Shown here: positions 22,427 to 36,155 of the stretch, in pieces
How positions within the stretch are numbered: position 1 is the stretch's first letter
Layout of the letters: each line of letters begins with the position of its first letter
NCBI RefSeq assembly: GCF_000283155.1
Contig: NW_004454173.1
Location: 2,502,538 to 2,566,537 of the forward strand
DNA length: 64,000 nt
Reading direction: 5' to 3'
DNA from: Ceratotherium simum simum
Taxonomy: Eukaryota; Chordata; Mammalia; Perissodactyla; Rhinocerotidae
Program-made: the position numbers and the translations under genes
The notes under the pieces: generated by a model
The model's input: the letters and a program-made list of their open reading frames with translations, nothing else
Database searches by the model: none
What the model was told of the DNA's origin: nothing

Positions 22427-22752
22427 GGTGATGAATAGGTGGAGCACAGAGGATTTTTAGGGCAGTCAAGCTACTCTGTATGATGCTATCATGATGGATA
22501 CATGTCATTATACATTTGTCCAAATCTATAGACTGTACAACACCAAGAGTGAAACTTAATGTAAACTATAGACTTTGGGTGATTATGATGTGTCAATCTA
22601 GGTTCATCAGTTGTGACAAATGTACCCACTCTGGTGAGGATGTTGATAACGAGGGAGTCTATGCATGAGTATATGGGAAATCTTCTGTATCTTTTACTCG
22701 ATTTTACTGTGAACCTAAAACTGCTCTAAAAAAGCAAAGCTCTATTTAAAAA
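22427..22752 (+). mobile_element. L1 3' UTR fragment nested in L1-D
   Basis: The text (GGGCAGTCAAGCTACTCTG, ATACATGTCATTATACATTTG, CCTAAAACTGCTCTAAAAAA) is the 3' UTR style of an L1MB/L1MC-type element. Near-identical 13-bp flanks AAAGAATAAAATA (22414-22426) and AAAGAGTAAAATA (22753-22765) act as a target-site duplication within the host L1. Confidence 0.8.
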
Positions 22753-23588
22753 AAAGAGTAAAATATTTAGGAATAAATTTAACTAAGGAGGTGAAAGAGT
22801 TGTACACTGAAAACTACAAAACATTGATGAAAGAAATTAAAGAAAACACAAATCAATGGAAAGATATCCTGTGTTCATGGATTGGAAGACTTAATACTGT
22901 TAAGATATTCATCCTACCCAAAGCAATCTACACGTTCAATGCAATCCCTATCAAAATCCCAATGGCAGTTTTGCAGAAATAGAAAAAAACCATCCTAAAA
23001 TTCATATGGACTCTCAAAGGACCCTAATAGCCAAAACAATCTCGAAAAAGAAAAAGCTGGAGGCCTCACATTTTCTGATATCAAAACATATTACAAAGCT
23101 ACAGTAAAGAAAACAATGTAGTACTGGCATAACGTCAGACATATAAACCAATGGAACAGAATAGAGAGCCCAGAAACCAGTGCTCATGTATATGATCAAA
23201 TGACCTTTGACAAAGGCGCCAAGGCTACACAATGGGGCGGTCTCTTCAACAAATGATGTTGGGAAAACTGTATAGCCACATGGAAACGAATGAAGTTGGA
23301 CCCTTAACTTACACCATATACAAAAATTAACTCAAGATGGATAAAAGACCTAAACATAAGAACTGAAACTATAAAACTCCTAGAATAACAGAAGCAAAAA
23401 TAGACAAATGGGACTATATGAAACTTAAAAACTTCTGCATAGCAAGGAAACAATCAACAGAGTGAAAAAGCAACCTACAAAATGGGAGAAAATATTTGCA
23501 AACTATTTATCTGATAAGGGCTTAATGTATAAAGAATTCCTACAACTCAACAAAAAAACAAATAACCTGATTAAAAAATGGGCAAAGG

Positions 23589-23824
23589 GGGCCGGCCTAG
23601 TGGTGTAGTGGTTAGGTTCACACGCTCCACTTCAGGGCCTGGGGTTTGCGGGTTTGGATCCCAGGCACAGACTTACACACTGCTCTTCAAGCCATGCTGT
23701 GGAGGCATCCCACGTGCAAAATAGAGGAGGAGTGGCACAGATGTTAGCTCAGGGACAGTCTTCCTCAAGTAAAAAGGGGAAGGTTGGCTGCAGATGTTAG
23801 CTCAGGGCCAATCTTCCTCACCAA
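23589..23824 (+). mobile_element. ERE SINE nested in L1-D
   Basis: The head GGGCCGGCCTAGTGGTGTAG, B-box GGTTTGGATCCCAGG and two GATGTTAGCTCAG blocks are present. The perfect 16-bp duplication AAAAAATGGGCAAAGG lies at 23573-23588 and 23825-23840. Confidence 0.96.
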
Positions 23825-24679
23825 AAAAAATGGGCAAAGGACTTAGACATTTCTCCAAAGAAGATATACAAATGGTCAATCTGCACATGAAAAGATGCGC
23901 AACATCACTAATCTCAGGGAAATGCAAATCAAAACCACAATGAGATATCACCTCATGCCTGTTAGGATGGCCACTATCAAAAAACTGGAAAATAAAAAGT
24001 GTTGGTAAGGATGTGGAGAAATTGGAACCCTTGTGTACTACTGGTGGGGATGTAAAATGGCACAGCCACTATGGAAAACAGTATGGAGGTTTCTCAAAAA
24101 ATTTTTAAGAAGAATTACCATATGATCCAGCAATTCCACCTCTGAGTGTACATCCAAAAGAACTGAAAACAGGATCTTGAGATATGTGCACAACCACGTT
24201 CATTGCAGTGTTATTCACAGGATGCAAGAGGTGGAAGTAACCTAAATGTCCATTGACAAGGGATGGATAAAGAAAATGTAGTATATACAATGAAATATTT
24301 TTCAACCTTTAAAAATAAGGAAACCCTGTCATATGCTATTTCATGGATGAAACTTAAGGACATTATGCTAAGTGACATAAGCTAGTCATAAAAAGACAAA
24401 TATTGCATGATTCTACTTATATGAGGTATCGAAAGTAGTCAAACTCTTTGAAACAGAAAAGTAGAATGTGGTTACCAGGGGCTGGGGTGAAGGGAAAAAG
24501 GGAAGTTGTTCAATGAATATAGGGTTTCAGTTTTACAAGACCAAAGAGTTCAAGAGATGTTACACAACAATGTACATAAAATTATTATTGTACTGTACAG
24601 TTAAAAACGGTTAAGATGGTAAATTTTATACGTTTTTTACCACAATAAAAAAAGCCCAGATCAACCAGTTGCAATGTAT

Positions 24680-25035
24680 GGACCTCATTTTTACCTTGAT
24701 TCAAATAAACTATAAAAAAAATTATGAGACAAAAGGGGAAAATGGAATGCTGACTAGATATTTGATATTAAACCATTGATTTTTTGTGTGATAACATATG
24801 GTATTTTGTTATTTTAACATGATTCCTCTTCTTTTAGATAATCTGAAATATTTATGGATGAAATGATGTCTCGGATTTGCTTTGAAATAATCCAGTGGGA
24901 ACAGGAGGTATGGAGGAATCAAGTTGGCCATGAGTTGAAATTTATTGAATCTGGGTGATGGGTATATAGGGGTCACGGACTCATGCACTACCTACTGTTG
25001 GTTATTTCTTCTCCATAATAAAGACTAAACATAAA
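24680..25035 (+). mobile_element. Old L1ME-type 3' end
   Basis: ATGATGTCTCGGATTTGCTTTGAAATAATCCAG-like text, GGGTGATGGGTATATAGG and a terminal CATAATAAAGA match the end of old L1M elements. On the minus strand it also supplies an AATAAA (24941-24946). Confidence 0.6.
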
Positions 25036-25059
25036 GTGCCTCTGGGAGTGTTGGGGTAT

Positions 25060-25818
25060 TTACACTTCGCCCTTGAATTCATCTACTGGACTCTTTCTCC
25101 CCCTCCAACAGCAGGAAGACCCAGGACCATCACAGTGAATCCAGGGGTCCTGCGTTGATGGAACGCCTTCTCTAAAACCTTTGGTGTCCAAAACTGCTGT
25201 TCCACTAAGTGACAAAACAGGGAACTCGGCCAGCAAATCTTCAGTGAAAAAACTATGAAGCAGCAACCTGGTCTTAGTTGAGCAGCTCACTGTTCTGACA
25301 CCTGTGAGTTGTGGTTTTAGGAATGTCTTATGCCAGTAAGTATTCTTAGTCTGGGGGATTAGATTCACCACCCAACAGTCTACAGGGTCCTTCAAGGTGC
25401 AGCAGGCCACTCCAGTGTTCCAGCACCTGGACATGCTGACAACCAGTGAGGGCAGGGGTGTCTGCCCAGGAGGAGCGGGGAACAGGGAGAAGACCACGCC
25501 AAACGATGGTAGGATGAGGTCATCAGGCACTGACAGAAAAGAGGCAGCAAAACCTTTGCACCTACTTGGAAGTTTTGCCCACGGCAGGCTGCTCCCTAGA
25601 AAAGGAAAGGAAACTTTCTTCCATTCCCTGCCCCAGCCCTCTCTTCCTGCCCCAGATGCTCCCACACAAAAAGCAGTGCCAGTTCTCAGGAGGCTGCAGG
25701 TACCCAAATTTAGGTTTAGGACAACAGGGACACGAGGGCCACTCAGATTCCCTGCTCCTACCCCAGGTCTCTCCTTCCCATTACTGCAGGAGGGTGAGGC
25801 CAGTAACACCCAAACCAA
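25060..25818 (-). other. Long open frame of unknown status downstream of GCH1
   Basis: The minus strand stays open for 252 codons, but the frame begins at TTG. The first ATG is at about codon 129, leaving about 124 codons. The predicted protein is rich in Ser, Gly, Pro and Leu. It has no motif, signal peptide or membrane segment that I recognise. The DNA is GC-richer than its surroundings and not an obvious repeat. It lies about 0.2 kb beyond the inferred GCH1 3' end on the same strand, and a minus-strand AATAAA is at 24941-24946. It could be a chance frame, part of a non-coding transcript, or a decayed element. Confidence 0.25.
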
Positions 25819-26028
25819 ATACTAAAGGGAAACAGCCTTGGGGTAAACTAATATTCTAATAGCTTGATGGCTGAGAGAAGCCCTTCGGAAGAGTATCTTT
25901 GCTAAAACAGAATACAATTAAAATAAGCGAATTTGTTGGTATATCTACACTAGTGGTTCAAAAAAAAACTACTTTCACAAGAACAAAGTTATGACACTTT
26001 AATAATTTAAATAGAACCAACTTTAGTA

Positions 26029-26045
26029 ACACACACACACACACA
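26029..26045. repeat. (AC)n short microsatellite
   Basis: About eight AC units near the inferred distal end of the GCH1 3' UTR. Confidence 0.9.
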
Positions 26046-26520
26046 AAATTCAAACAATTTCATTGAACAGTGTATTTAAATGCATCAAATTCTTAAAAAT
26101 CCCCAGAAAGAACTCAAGGTCATAGATATGAAAAGGTAATCTTGAAGTACTGTAGACCAGAGTAAACACAGAAGGTAATTACTTTGCGCTTACCAATAAG
26201 ACAACAGCTTGTGGATACACAGACCATTATGAGAACATTTCTAGGGAACGTTAGAACAAATAATCATTACAAAGGCATACAATTGATCTCAGAAAGATGA
26301 ATTTATAGCTGACGATTTCTTTGGCCCTCCGAGTCACACCTGTTTTTACTTTAAAATACCAAACATGAGTTGAATGCTCAATTCTATCTCTAAATGTCTA
26401 AATATTAAGCACGATAATGTTTATATCAGGTGAGATTTTAAAAGGAACTCAAAATCAATTACCACTGTACTTCAGAAACTCTAAATATAGAAAAATATAG
26501 GAAATAGAAGTAGGGAAGAA

Positions 26521-26757
26521 TTTTTTTTTTTTTTGTGACGAAGATCAGCTCTGAGCTAACATCCATGCCAATCCTCCTCTTTTTGCTGAGGAAGACTGGC
26601 CCTGGGCTAACATCCATGCCCATCTTCCTCCACTTTATGTGGGACGCCGCCACAACATGGCCTGAGAAGCGGTGCATCCGTGCGCGCCCGGGATCCGAAC
26701 CCGGGCCACCAGCAGTGGAGCACATGCACTTAACCGCTACGCCATGGGGCCGGCCCC
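26521..26757 (-). mobile_element. ERE SINE in the GCH1 3' UTR, sense to the gene
   Basis: The reverse complement begins with the head GGGGCCGGCCCCATGGCGTA-like text (GGCCGGCCCC at 26748-26757), includes GGTTCGGATCCCGGG, and ends in an A tail (T-run at 26522-26534). The target-site duplication GGGAAGAA is at 26513-26520 and 26758-26765. It runs in the same direction as GCH1, so it is transcribed in sense if the distal 3' end is used. Confidence 0.95.
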
Positions 26758-27278
26758 GGGAAGAATTTTTTTTTAAAAAAGCACTTCTGGCACCTTGCCC
26801 CATCATAAGTCAAATGGCATCAAAGTGGCGGAGAAAGGGCTCCCAAAGTTAAAGCAAGTACTGTAGTTAATTCTTCTTAAGGTAATGGGATAAATTTGAA
26901 GAGCACTATGTCAACCAAATGAGACACTTACGCAGGGAATAACTGTGTTTGTGTTTTTGCAGGGGAGTTGGCGGTTTTGTTTATTTTAATTTGGCCCACA
27001 TTGCCAAATGTGGAAGAAATTTTAATATAATCATTAATAAGGCAACAGCTTCCCGGACTAAAAGATCTATACCACTTGAACAGTTACGCTGAAGACAAGA
27101 CTCACATGGACCACAAGGGAAACCAGGAGGGGGCTTCTGCTATTTTCCATAATTCTAGAAAATTAGGGTGCATTTTCACAGACACCAACAATACAGCTTT
27201 CCTCAGACATTGGTCATCGCTCCTAAATGCGGTCCACAATTAGTTCATTCTGCATGCTTTCATGTTCACGGAAGCTAT

Positions 27279-27304
27279 GGTTCTGCAGACCGGTTCTGCA
27301 GACC
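27279..27304. repeat. Perfect 13-bp tandem duplication in GCH1 3' UTR
   Basis: GGTTCTGCAGACC occurs twice head to tail (27279-27291 and 27292-27304). Each unit contains a PstI-type palindrome CTGCAG. Confidence 0.9.
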
Positions 27305-28260
27305 TGAAAATGATGGACCCTCGCAACAGTTTCTGGAAATACTTAGAAAAATATTTGATAAGACAAAAAAAAAAAGTTTTGAGACATCTATAAGGAATAC
27401 ATACAGTAAGCTCCCAAGAAACTTCTAGAGGTAAAACTGAAGACTGGGTATTTGCAGTGTCGGTACTAAGTCTTATAAAATAACGGCTTTTTAAAAAAGG
27501 CAAAAGTATCTACACTCTAAATGGTGTGATATTCTCATCAAGGCACAGAGACTTAAATGTCTAAATCTCTGTATGTCGACATGAGAATACACTCGTAAAC
27601 AACTCCAGGAACTAATTCCCTGTACTAGAATTTTAAAAAGAATAGAAGGTAGAAATGTGCCTTTTTGACTCACAGTAAAATCAAAAACATCCATATTCCA
27701 CCACCTTCCCTTGGTGACTAACATTACAATTGGATAGTTAAAAAATAAATATATAAAAAATAAAGTGTCACTGGTGGTTTAATAAACATGATTAAAGTGG
27801 AGCCTGCTGGACTTGGACTTTGCAGAGCAATGCTGCACACTGCACATAAATTATGATAAGCACTACACCATTTTTGTTTGGGGAGGGGAAAAAACAGTAC
27901 ATTGATCATAGTTCTCTCCCATTCCCAACACTCCTATGCTTATGAACCAAATTAGCATACTATTTAAACAGAATACATGAATTCTCCCTTCCCAGCACCC
28001 GCAGGGGATCTGAATGGCAGAGGGTCTGTGCATGTAACTTACACTATTGGCAGTCTGCTTGAATGCTGCCACTAAAAGGTGGCAAGAAGAAAGAAGAGGG
28101 CTCACCCTTTTATTAATTATTTTTACTTAACTTGCTATAAATAATTATTTAACACAATTAGTGACAAGGAATAAAGTTCAAGTCTGTAACAACTGAAAAT
28201 GGAATGCACAATTAACCCCAGACGAACACAATCGGCAGACCCCACGGCACACGCTGACGT

Positions 28261-28387
28261 TCAGCTCTTAATGAGGGTCAGAAACTCCTCCCGAGTCTTC
28301 GGATCTTCCCGGAACACACCCAACATCGTGCTGGTCACAGTTTTGCTGTTCATTTTCTGTACCCCTCGCATTACCATGCACATGTGT
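28261..28387 (-). CDS. GCH1: GCH1 exon 6 (coding part and stop)
   Basis: The last coding exon of GTP cyclohydrolase 1, the first and rate-limiting enzyme of tetrahydrobiopterin synthesis (GTP to dihydroneopterin triphosphate; cytosolic homodecamer). The minus strand reads [20 protein letters not shown], then [19 protein letters not shown] and TGA at 28261-28263. HMC holds His210 and Cys212 in human numbering; Cys212 is a zinc ligand. The acceptor TTTTTTAG directly precedes ACACATG. The 127 bp equal the human exon 6 coding length. The penultimate residue is Lys where I recall Arg in human, a conservative change. Confidence 0.98.
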
Positions 28388-30330
<1,943 letters not shown>

Positions 30331-30362
30331 CTTGTAATCTTCTACTATAGATTTCTACAATC
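30331..30362 (-). CDS. GCH1: GCH1 exon 4 (32-bp microexon)
   Basis: A 32-bp exon, too short for open-frame detection. It is found by phase and by its product RIVEIYSRRLQ. The acceptor CTTTTCTAG and donor GTAAAC are on the minus strand. It starts in phase 1 after AG| of exon 3 and ends with G| before TT of exon 5. The same 32-bp size occurs in human GCH1. The donor position +4/+5 (AC) is weaker than the neighbouring donors. Confidence 0.97.
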
Positions 30363-31749
30363 CTAGAAAAGAAAGAATTGTTTTAGTTAATCATAAATTG
30401 TCAAGTGAAATTGGTAAAGCTTCCTCTAAAGACTAAAAGGACTTTATTGAAGCAATTGTAGGGTGTGGGTAGGGGATTAATGCTTATAAGGGGAGGACAG
30501 AAAGACACAAAAACTACAGGGCAATGAGAAGAGGGAGGGTCTAAAGGAGACCACCACGACAACACAGAATAGTGCTTCCCCACGTCCCTGAAGAGGGAGA
30601 GAATTACGGGTAATGCTCACTTAGGAAGAATAGAAGTAGAGGGAATTTTAAAGCTCCCAAGTCATCAATTTTAGGCCAAGTCTGAAGTGTTCTAATTAAT
30701 CATATTGTTTAATCAGAACTTAAAGTTCAAGTTAAAAATAAAAAGCCTACTTGTTAATTAACAGCAGACCATCATCAACTACTATACCAACTAAACCTAT
30801 TAGGATAATCAGATTAAAACTGAACAGACTTTTTGAGACATCTCTTTGTGACACAGGTCCATATAAGCACTCAGCACCATCAACCCCCAAAACAAAAGCC
30901 TTCCAATGTTAGCTTTTTACACAATCTGTCAGTGATGAATTCTCCCCTTTCAACATCTTGCACTCTAGTTGTGAAATGTAAAGATGGTCACGTGAATTAC
31001 CCATTTGAGGAAAACAATTCACATTAAGGATCTTTTCTTTAAAATTTGGCCTTTTAGTCGCGAAATTGGACTCAATTTAAGGATCAGCTCGCCTATGAGG
31101 CATTTTATGGCTCTTTCCCCAGTAAGCCGCTCAGATGGAACTGACAACTTGCTCCTTGATGCATGTTATAGCCCTAAAGTCAGGAACAGGTCCACCGCCT
31201 TATCTACCACTCAGCCTGAAGACAGGAGCCACCCTGATTCTTCTTTGTGTTCCCAGTAGATATACAACATTGAGGGGATATAATTATATATTTTTTTTAT
31301 CTTGAACAAAAAGCTGAGAAAGGATGGCTTTTAAGCTCCTAGATAGGAAATATGTCTTCTTTCTTACTAGGTCAAATTTCCATATATACTACTTCTGACA
31401 GTTTTCCAGGTGATTAATTTCTCTTATAAGTAGGAGATGCCATTGATTTAAAAATTAGTAATGACTTCTCACAATCATCATTTCTTTTTCTCGAGTAAAA
31501 TTTCAGGTACAGTATCAGACAACAGTGGCGATACTGGGCATCCATACTGTGCACCACACATTAATAGCAGTGCCTGGAACATCTTACCGTCACCCACAGT
31601 GCCTGCCTGTTTCTGGTAGAGCACCACTCATCTGCCACAGGAGGGTCGTTCACGCAGACCGTTACTGAGTGCCTACTATGGCATGATTATGTGGTGAACA
31701 GTGTCCCTATGCTCAGAGAGTTTAGAAGTGCTTATTCCTAGCTTATTCA

Positions 31750-32980
31750 GTTTTCTTTTTCAAGTAAGGAGTAGATGTTGAATTTGTCTTCTCAGCATTC
31801 AAGATAATCATATAGCTTCCCTGAAATTAAAAAAAAAAATCTTTGTTTTGCCCTCATGCTTGAAGATGATTTATTGAGAGGTATTTTTTGGGAACAGAAG
31901 GCTAGTTTGACGTTGATATTTATCTCCCTTTCAATATTGCTGCTGGCAAATCAATCATCAGTCTACTTGCTGTTACCTTGTAGGTAGTATTTTTCTGTGT
32001 GGCTGCTTTTATGATATTTGAGTATATGTACTCTGCATTTTCTATGTTGTGTCTAGGTAGGGATTTCATTTTATTTGTCCTCTTTGGAATTTATTAGGCT
32101 TCCTGAATTTGAAGACTGATATTTAGAGTGTGCTCTGGAAATCTTTTCAGCCGTTACCTTCTCTAATACTGAACCTACCCCACTGCCTCTGTCATTTCCT
32201 GGAATTTCAATTAAGGGCGTGTGAGACCTGGGAGGACAGAACCATGACGTTGGCTCCATAACTTCTGTATTCTCGGAGCAAACCTCCCTGAGGCGAGATG
32301 AAAGCAGCACTTGCAGCCTGTCAGAGAAGGTTGTTTTGACATTTAGGATTTTTACAACTACATTCGTAAGTGAGATCAGTCTATAATTTTTTTCAAAGCT
32401 AGCTTTATCAGGCTTTGTTATCAGGGATAGTCAGCTTCATCAAATTACTTGGATAGCTTTTCAGGTTTTTCCAAGCTCTGGAATTATTTATACAACATGG
32501 GAATTATGGTTACTTGGAAATTGAGATAATGTCTATTAAATTGACTCGGCCCAGCCCCTTCCCTCCCACGCTACTCCCAACATTAATTTGACTTTTTCTA
32601 ATGGCTACTAGTTTATCCAAATTTTCTAACTCTCGGGTCATTCCCTTCTCTCTCCATCTTTTTTTTTAACTTATTCATAAAGATTTAAAGTTTTTAAAGC
32701 ATATTTTTAGTTACATAGCCTCTCATTCCTAGATGTAAGTATGTATCCTCTCAGACTTCCAAGCAATCTATGACACAAGATTTTCAACTGAGATTTATGA
32801 TTTCTATTTTTTGATTTTTCTAAACTAATAACTTTATTTTGTCTTCTCTCCTATTTGTTCTTTAAGCTTGCTTTATAATTCTTTTCCTTTTAAAAAAAAT
32901 GCTTAATTCATTTGTTGTGTTTCTTATTTAATAATGAAAGCATTTATGGCTACAAATTTAATTCCAAAGTGCAGCTTTTT
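31750..32980 (-). mobile_element. Degenerate old L1 sequence
   Basis: Plus-strand text such as TTGTGTCTAGGTAGGGATTTC, TTTGGAATTTATTAGGCTTCC and AGTCTATAATTTTTTTCAAAG-like runs is the reverse complement of old L1 internal sequence as I remember it. Heavily diverged; limits are soft. Confidence 0.5.
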
Positions 32981-32984
32981 AAAA

Positions 32985-34080
32985 ATTTCAGCTTTATTGA
33001 GGTATAACTGACATAAGAATTATAAGATTTTGAAAGCGTATATCATGGTGATTTGATATACAAATACATTGTGAAAAGATTCCTCCAACTAGTTAATTAA
33101 CACATCTATAGCCTCACATTTTGTTTTGTTTTGTTTTTGTTCGTGAAAACAATGAACATGGGAGAGTAGATATCTCTTGGATATCCTGCCTTCATTTCCT
33201 TTGGATAGACATCCAGAAGTAGGATTCCTGGATCATATGGTAGTTCTATTTTTAATTTTTTGAGGAAACTCCATACTGTCTCCCATAGAGGCTGCACCTC
33301 TATGCAATTTACATTCCCACCAACAGTGCACAAGGGTTCCCTTTTCTCCGCATCCATGCCAACTCATATCTCTTGCCTTTTTGATAATAGCCATTCTGAC
33401 AGGTGTGAGGTGATATCTCATTGTGGTTTTGATTTGCATTTCCCTGATGATTAGTGATGTCAAGCACCTTTTCATCCACCTGTTGGCCATCTGTATGTCT
33501 TTTTTTGGAGAAATGTCTATTTAGTTTCTCTGCCCATTTTTTGATTGGATTGTCTGTTTCTTCACCATTGAGTTATAAGAATTCTTTATATATTTTAGAT
33601 ATTAACCCCTTATCGGATATATAATTTGCAAATATTTTCTCCCATTCAGTAGGCTGCCTTTTCATTCTGTTGATGGTTTCCTTTGCTAGGCATAAACTTT
33701 TTAATTTGATGTAGTCCCACTTGTTTATTTTTGCTTCTGTTGCCTTTGCTTTCAGTGTCAAATCCAAAAAATCATCACCAAGACCGATGTCAAGGAGCTC
33801 ACCCCCTATGTTTTCTTCTAGGAGTTTTATCGTTTCAGATCTTATGTTCAAGTCTTCAATCCCTTTTGAGTGGATTTTTGTATATGGTGTAAGATAGGGG
33901 TCCAGTTTTCCTAACACCACTTATTGCAGAGACTATCCTTTCCCTTCTTGGCTCCTTTGTCATAAATTAATTGACCATATGTGCGTGGGTTTACTTCTGA
34001 GCTCTCTACTCTGTTCCTCTGGTCTACGTGTCTGTTTATATGCCAGTACCATATTGTTTTGATTACTAAAATAAAGGGGA
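32985..34080 (-). mobile_element. L1 3' part, minus strand, in GCH1 intron 3
   Basis: It starts at the left with the 3' end (TTTCAGCTTTATTGAGGTAT). The reverse strand then shows ORF2 C-terminal text: [19 protein letters not shown] (33490-33233) and [19 protein letters not shown] (within 33920-33573). It is 5'-truncated and frameshifted. Confidence 0.9.
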
Positions 34081-34739
34081 CATGGTTAAGTACTACATTT
34101 AACCCAATGGACATCTTATTTAAATAGCCCACTTACTGGCCTTATAACATCTGTGCTAGGTCCTCTGTTTTTTTCTTTTGCGTTATGCTTTCTCTCCTGG
34201 TCTTCCTCCTCTGGCAACTGGAAAAGTAATCTGGTGACATTTTTGCAAGAAGAACACATGGATGGTATAATTTAACCCTTGCAAATCTTAAGACTATTTT
34301 CAATGCCTTCATATGACTTGACTTGACAAGCATGAGTTGACACCAGGCTGCAAATTCTCGTGTGGCTAGAGCAAAAGGCAAAGAGCAGCAAGAAAGGGAG
34401 CCGGATCACAGTGAGACTTGTCAGCTAAAGTCAGCTTAAACGCCACGGGGCTCTATGCAGGAGCAGCATCATCAAATCCACGCTTTAGAAAGAAGATCCT
34501 AGCAGCACATGAGGGCAGATTTAAGGACCCAAAGAGATTAGAGGCAAGGAGGAGTTAGGAGTTTAACATATAAACCAGGAGGAACATAAGAAAGGCCCAG
34601 CAGAGTGGCAGAAGGCCAGCAAGAGGCAGCATGGTAACAGGAGGGAAGGGGGTGCTGCAGGAGGTCGGTGAGCCAACATCAGCGATGGATGGATTCCTCC
34701 TCCCTCCTTGCCCCGAAATACATTCCAGACAGAACAAAG

Positions 34740-35700
34740 ATGTAAATATAAAAATAAGGCCATAAAAATAACTCCCAAAACATGAGTTTATAACTACATA
34801 AAGGTTTAAACCTCTTTATGGAAAAACAATACTATAAAACAAAATCAAAACACAAATGACAAGCTGGCAGAAACTGTTCACAGCACCTGACCACACGGCT
34901 TTAACATTCAGAGAGCTCTGATGAATCAGTCATAAGACAGACAACCCAACGGGAAAATTAACACGGGCTAAGAGCAGGAAGTTTCTGAAGAGATTCAACC
35001 TCACTCTTGCATTAAAGAAATGCAAATTAAAACAACAGGTAGCATTTTTCACTTACCAGTTTGGCAGAGATTAAACAGTATGATGAAACCCAATGTTGGC
35101 AAAAGTGTAGAGAAATACACACCCTTTATCTCTTTTTAAGAATATAAATTGGTATGATCTTTTTTGGAGAGCAAGTTGATAATATCAAAAATTCAACCCT
35201 CCTTAACCCAGTAAATTTTACTCTGGCAATTTCTCTTACAGGTAAACTCAAAGTACACAAATACATAAAAATATGTTCACCAAAGTATTCTTCTTTTCCT
35301 TTTATGATGATAGTCTCAAACTGTAGACTATTGTTATCGATATTAAACATTGGTTAAATGGATTATATTAATCAAAGAAATACTATATAGTCATTAAAAG
35401 GAATTTGGACTTTTTGGACTAAAAAATATCCAAGGGATTTCAGGATATTTTAAATTAAAAAGAAAAGAAACAAGTTGTAGTACAGAATGTAGGGTATGAT
35501 CTCTCTTTTTTTGCTTTGTTTTGCTAGTTTTAAAGACCTATATGTCTATGTTTGCAGAGAAATTTTCCAGAAGGATAGTGAAAGGATCTCCAGTTTTAAC
35601 TGTGGGGAATGGAACTAGGAAAGAAAAGCTCTCTGTTTACTCACTCATTTGCATTTAAGTTTAACTGGTAAGTATGTTACTTTTATAATAGAGAGAAAGA
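34740..35700 (+). mobile_element. Old L1M ORF2 end and 3' UTR
   Basis: AAGAAATGCAAATTAAAACAAC followed by CACTTACCAGTTTGGCAGAG, ATGTTGGCAAAAGTGTAGAG and a GTTAAATGGATTATATTAATC-like end shows the order of an old L1 tail. Diverged. Confidence 0.6.
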
Positions 35701-35759
35701 GGAAAAAAGAATGTTTCCTCTGTAACGTAATGCCCACTCTACCTTTTTAACAATCTCCC

Positions 35760-36115
35760 AGTCACCCCTGCCCAAATCTCTTATTTCTGTCCATCAACCT
35801 GCTCCCTATCCACTGGAACATGCCTTTCCTACCCTCTTATTTGCCTTTGCTTATGCATTAACCACACCTAGAGGAACTTCTCTTCCATTTAGAATTCTCT
35901 CAGCCCTCCACCTCTGGGTGTCTCCAACCCTGCCAGGCCACAGCCATCTTTGGCTCCTCTGAACTCGGAGTTCTAAACCAGGCATTTCTGTGGCGACTTC
36001 TGCCTTGTACTGTCCCCCTCCTTGAAGGCAGTGGCTGTGTCCTACTTTTCTCTAGCAGCCACAATAGCTGGCACAGTGCCCCCTCACGGTAAGTCCTCAA
36101 TAAATAGACTCACTT
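35760..36115 (+). mobile_element. L2-like LINE 3' end
   Basis: CCTTGAAGGCAGTGGCTGTG, AGCTGGCACAGTGCCCC and GTCCTCAATAAATAGAC follow the order of the L2 3' end. Confidence 0.65.
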
Positions 36116-36155
36116 TGGCTACCCCAAGACACTAACAATTCTATACTCAAGATTT

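Larger units (their letters stand above)
22379..24655 (+). mobile_element. L1-D: L1 ORF2 end and 3' UTR with two nested insertions
   Basis: It starts with AACAATTCCATTTACAGTAG, a usual truncation point in ORF2. It is interrupted by a second L1 tail at 22427-22752, and continues with ORF2 text (22791-22982 open, starting [12 protein letters not shown]). An ERE interrupts it again at 23589-23824, and it ends with an A-rich tail near 24650. All frames are broken. Confidence 0.88.
25980..28260 (-). other. GCH1: GCH1 3' UTR (distal end inferred)
   Basis: Everything downstream of the stop codon on the minus strand to about 25980 is assigned as 3' UTR. Human GCH1 has, from memory, about 2.0 kb of 3' UTR. 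Adding the ERE at 26521-26757 predicts an end near 26.0 kb, where a minus-strand ATTAAA lies (25998-26003). Other minus-strand AATAAA signals are at 28109-28114 (about 150 nt after the stop) and 26990-26995, and could give shorter transcripts. A (CA)n run lies at 26029-26045. The true cleavage site cannot be seen from sequence alone. Confidence 0.5.

Noticed and set aside
25397..25859. Plus-strand frames of 142 and 97 codons
   Set aside because: They overlap the minus-strand frame in the same GC-rich block and show no motif. Low stop density explains them.
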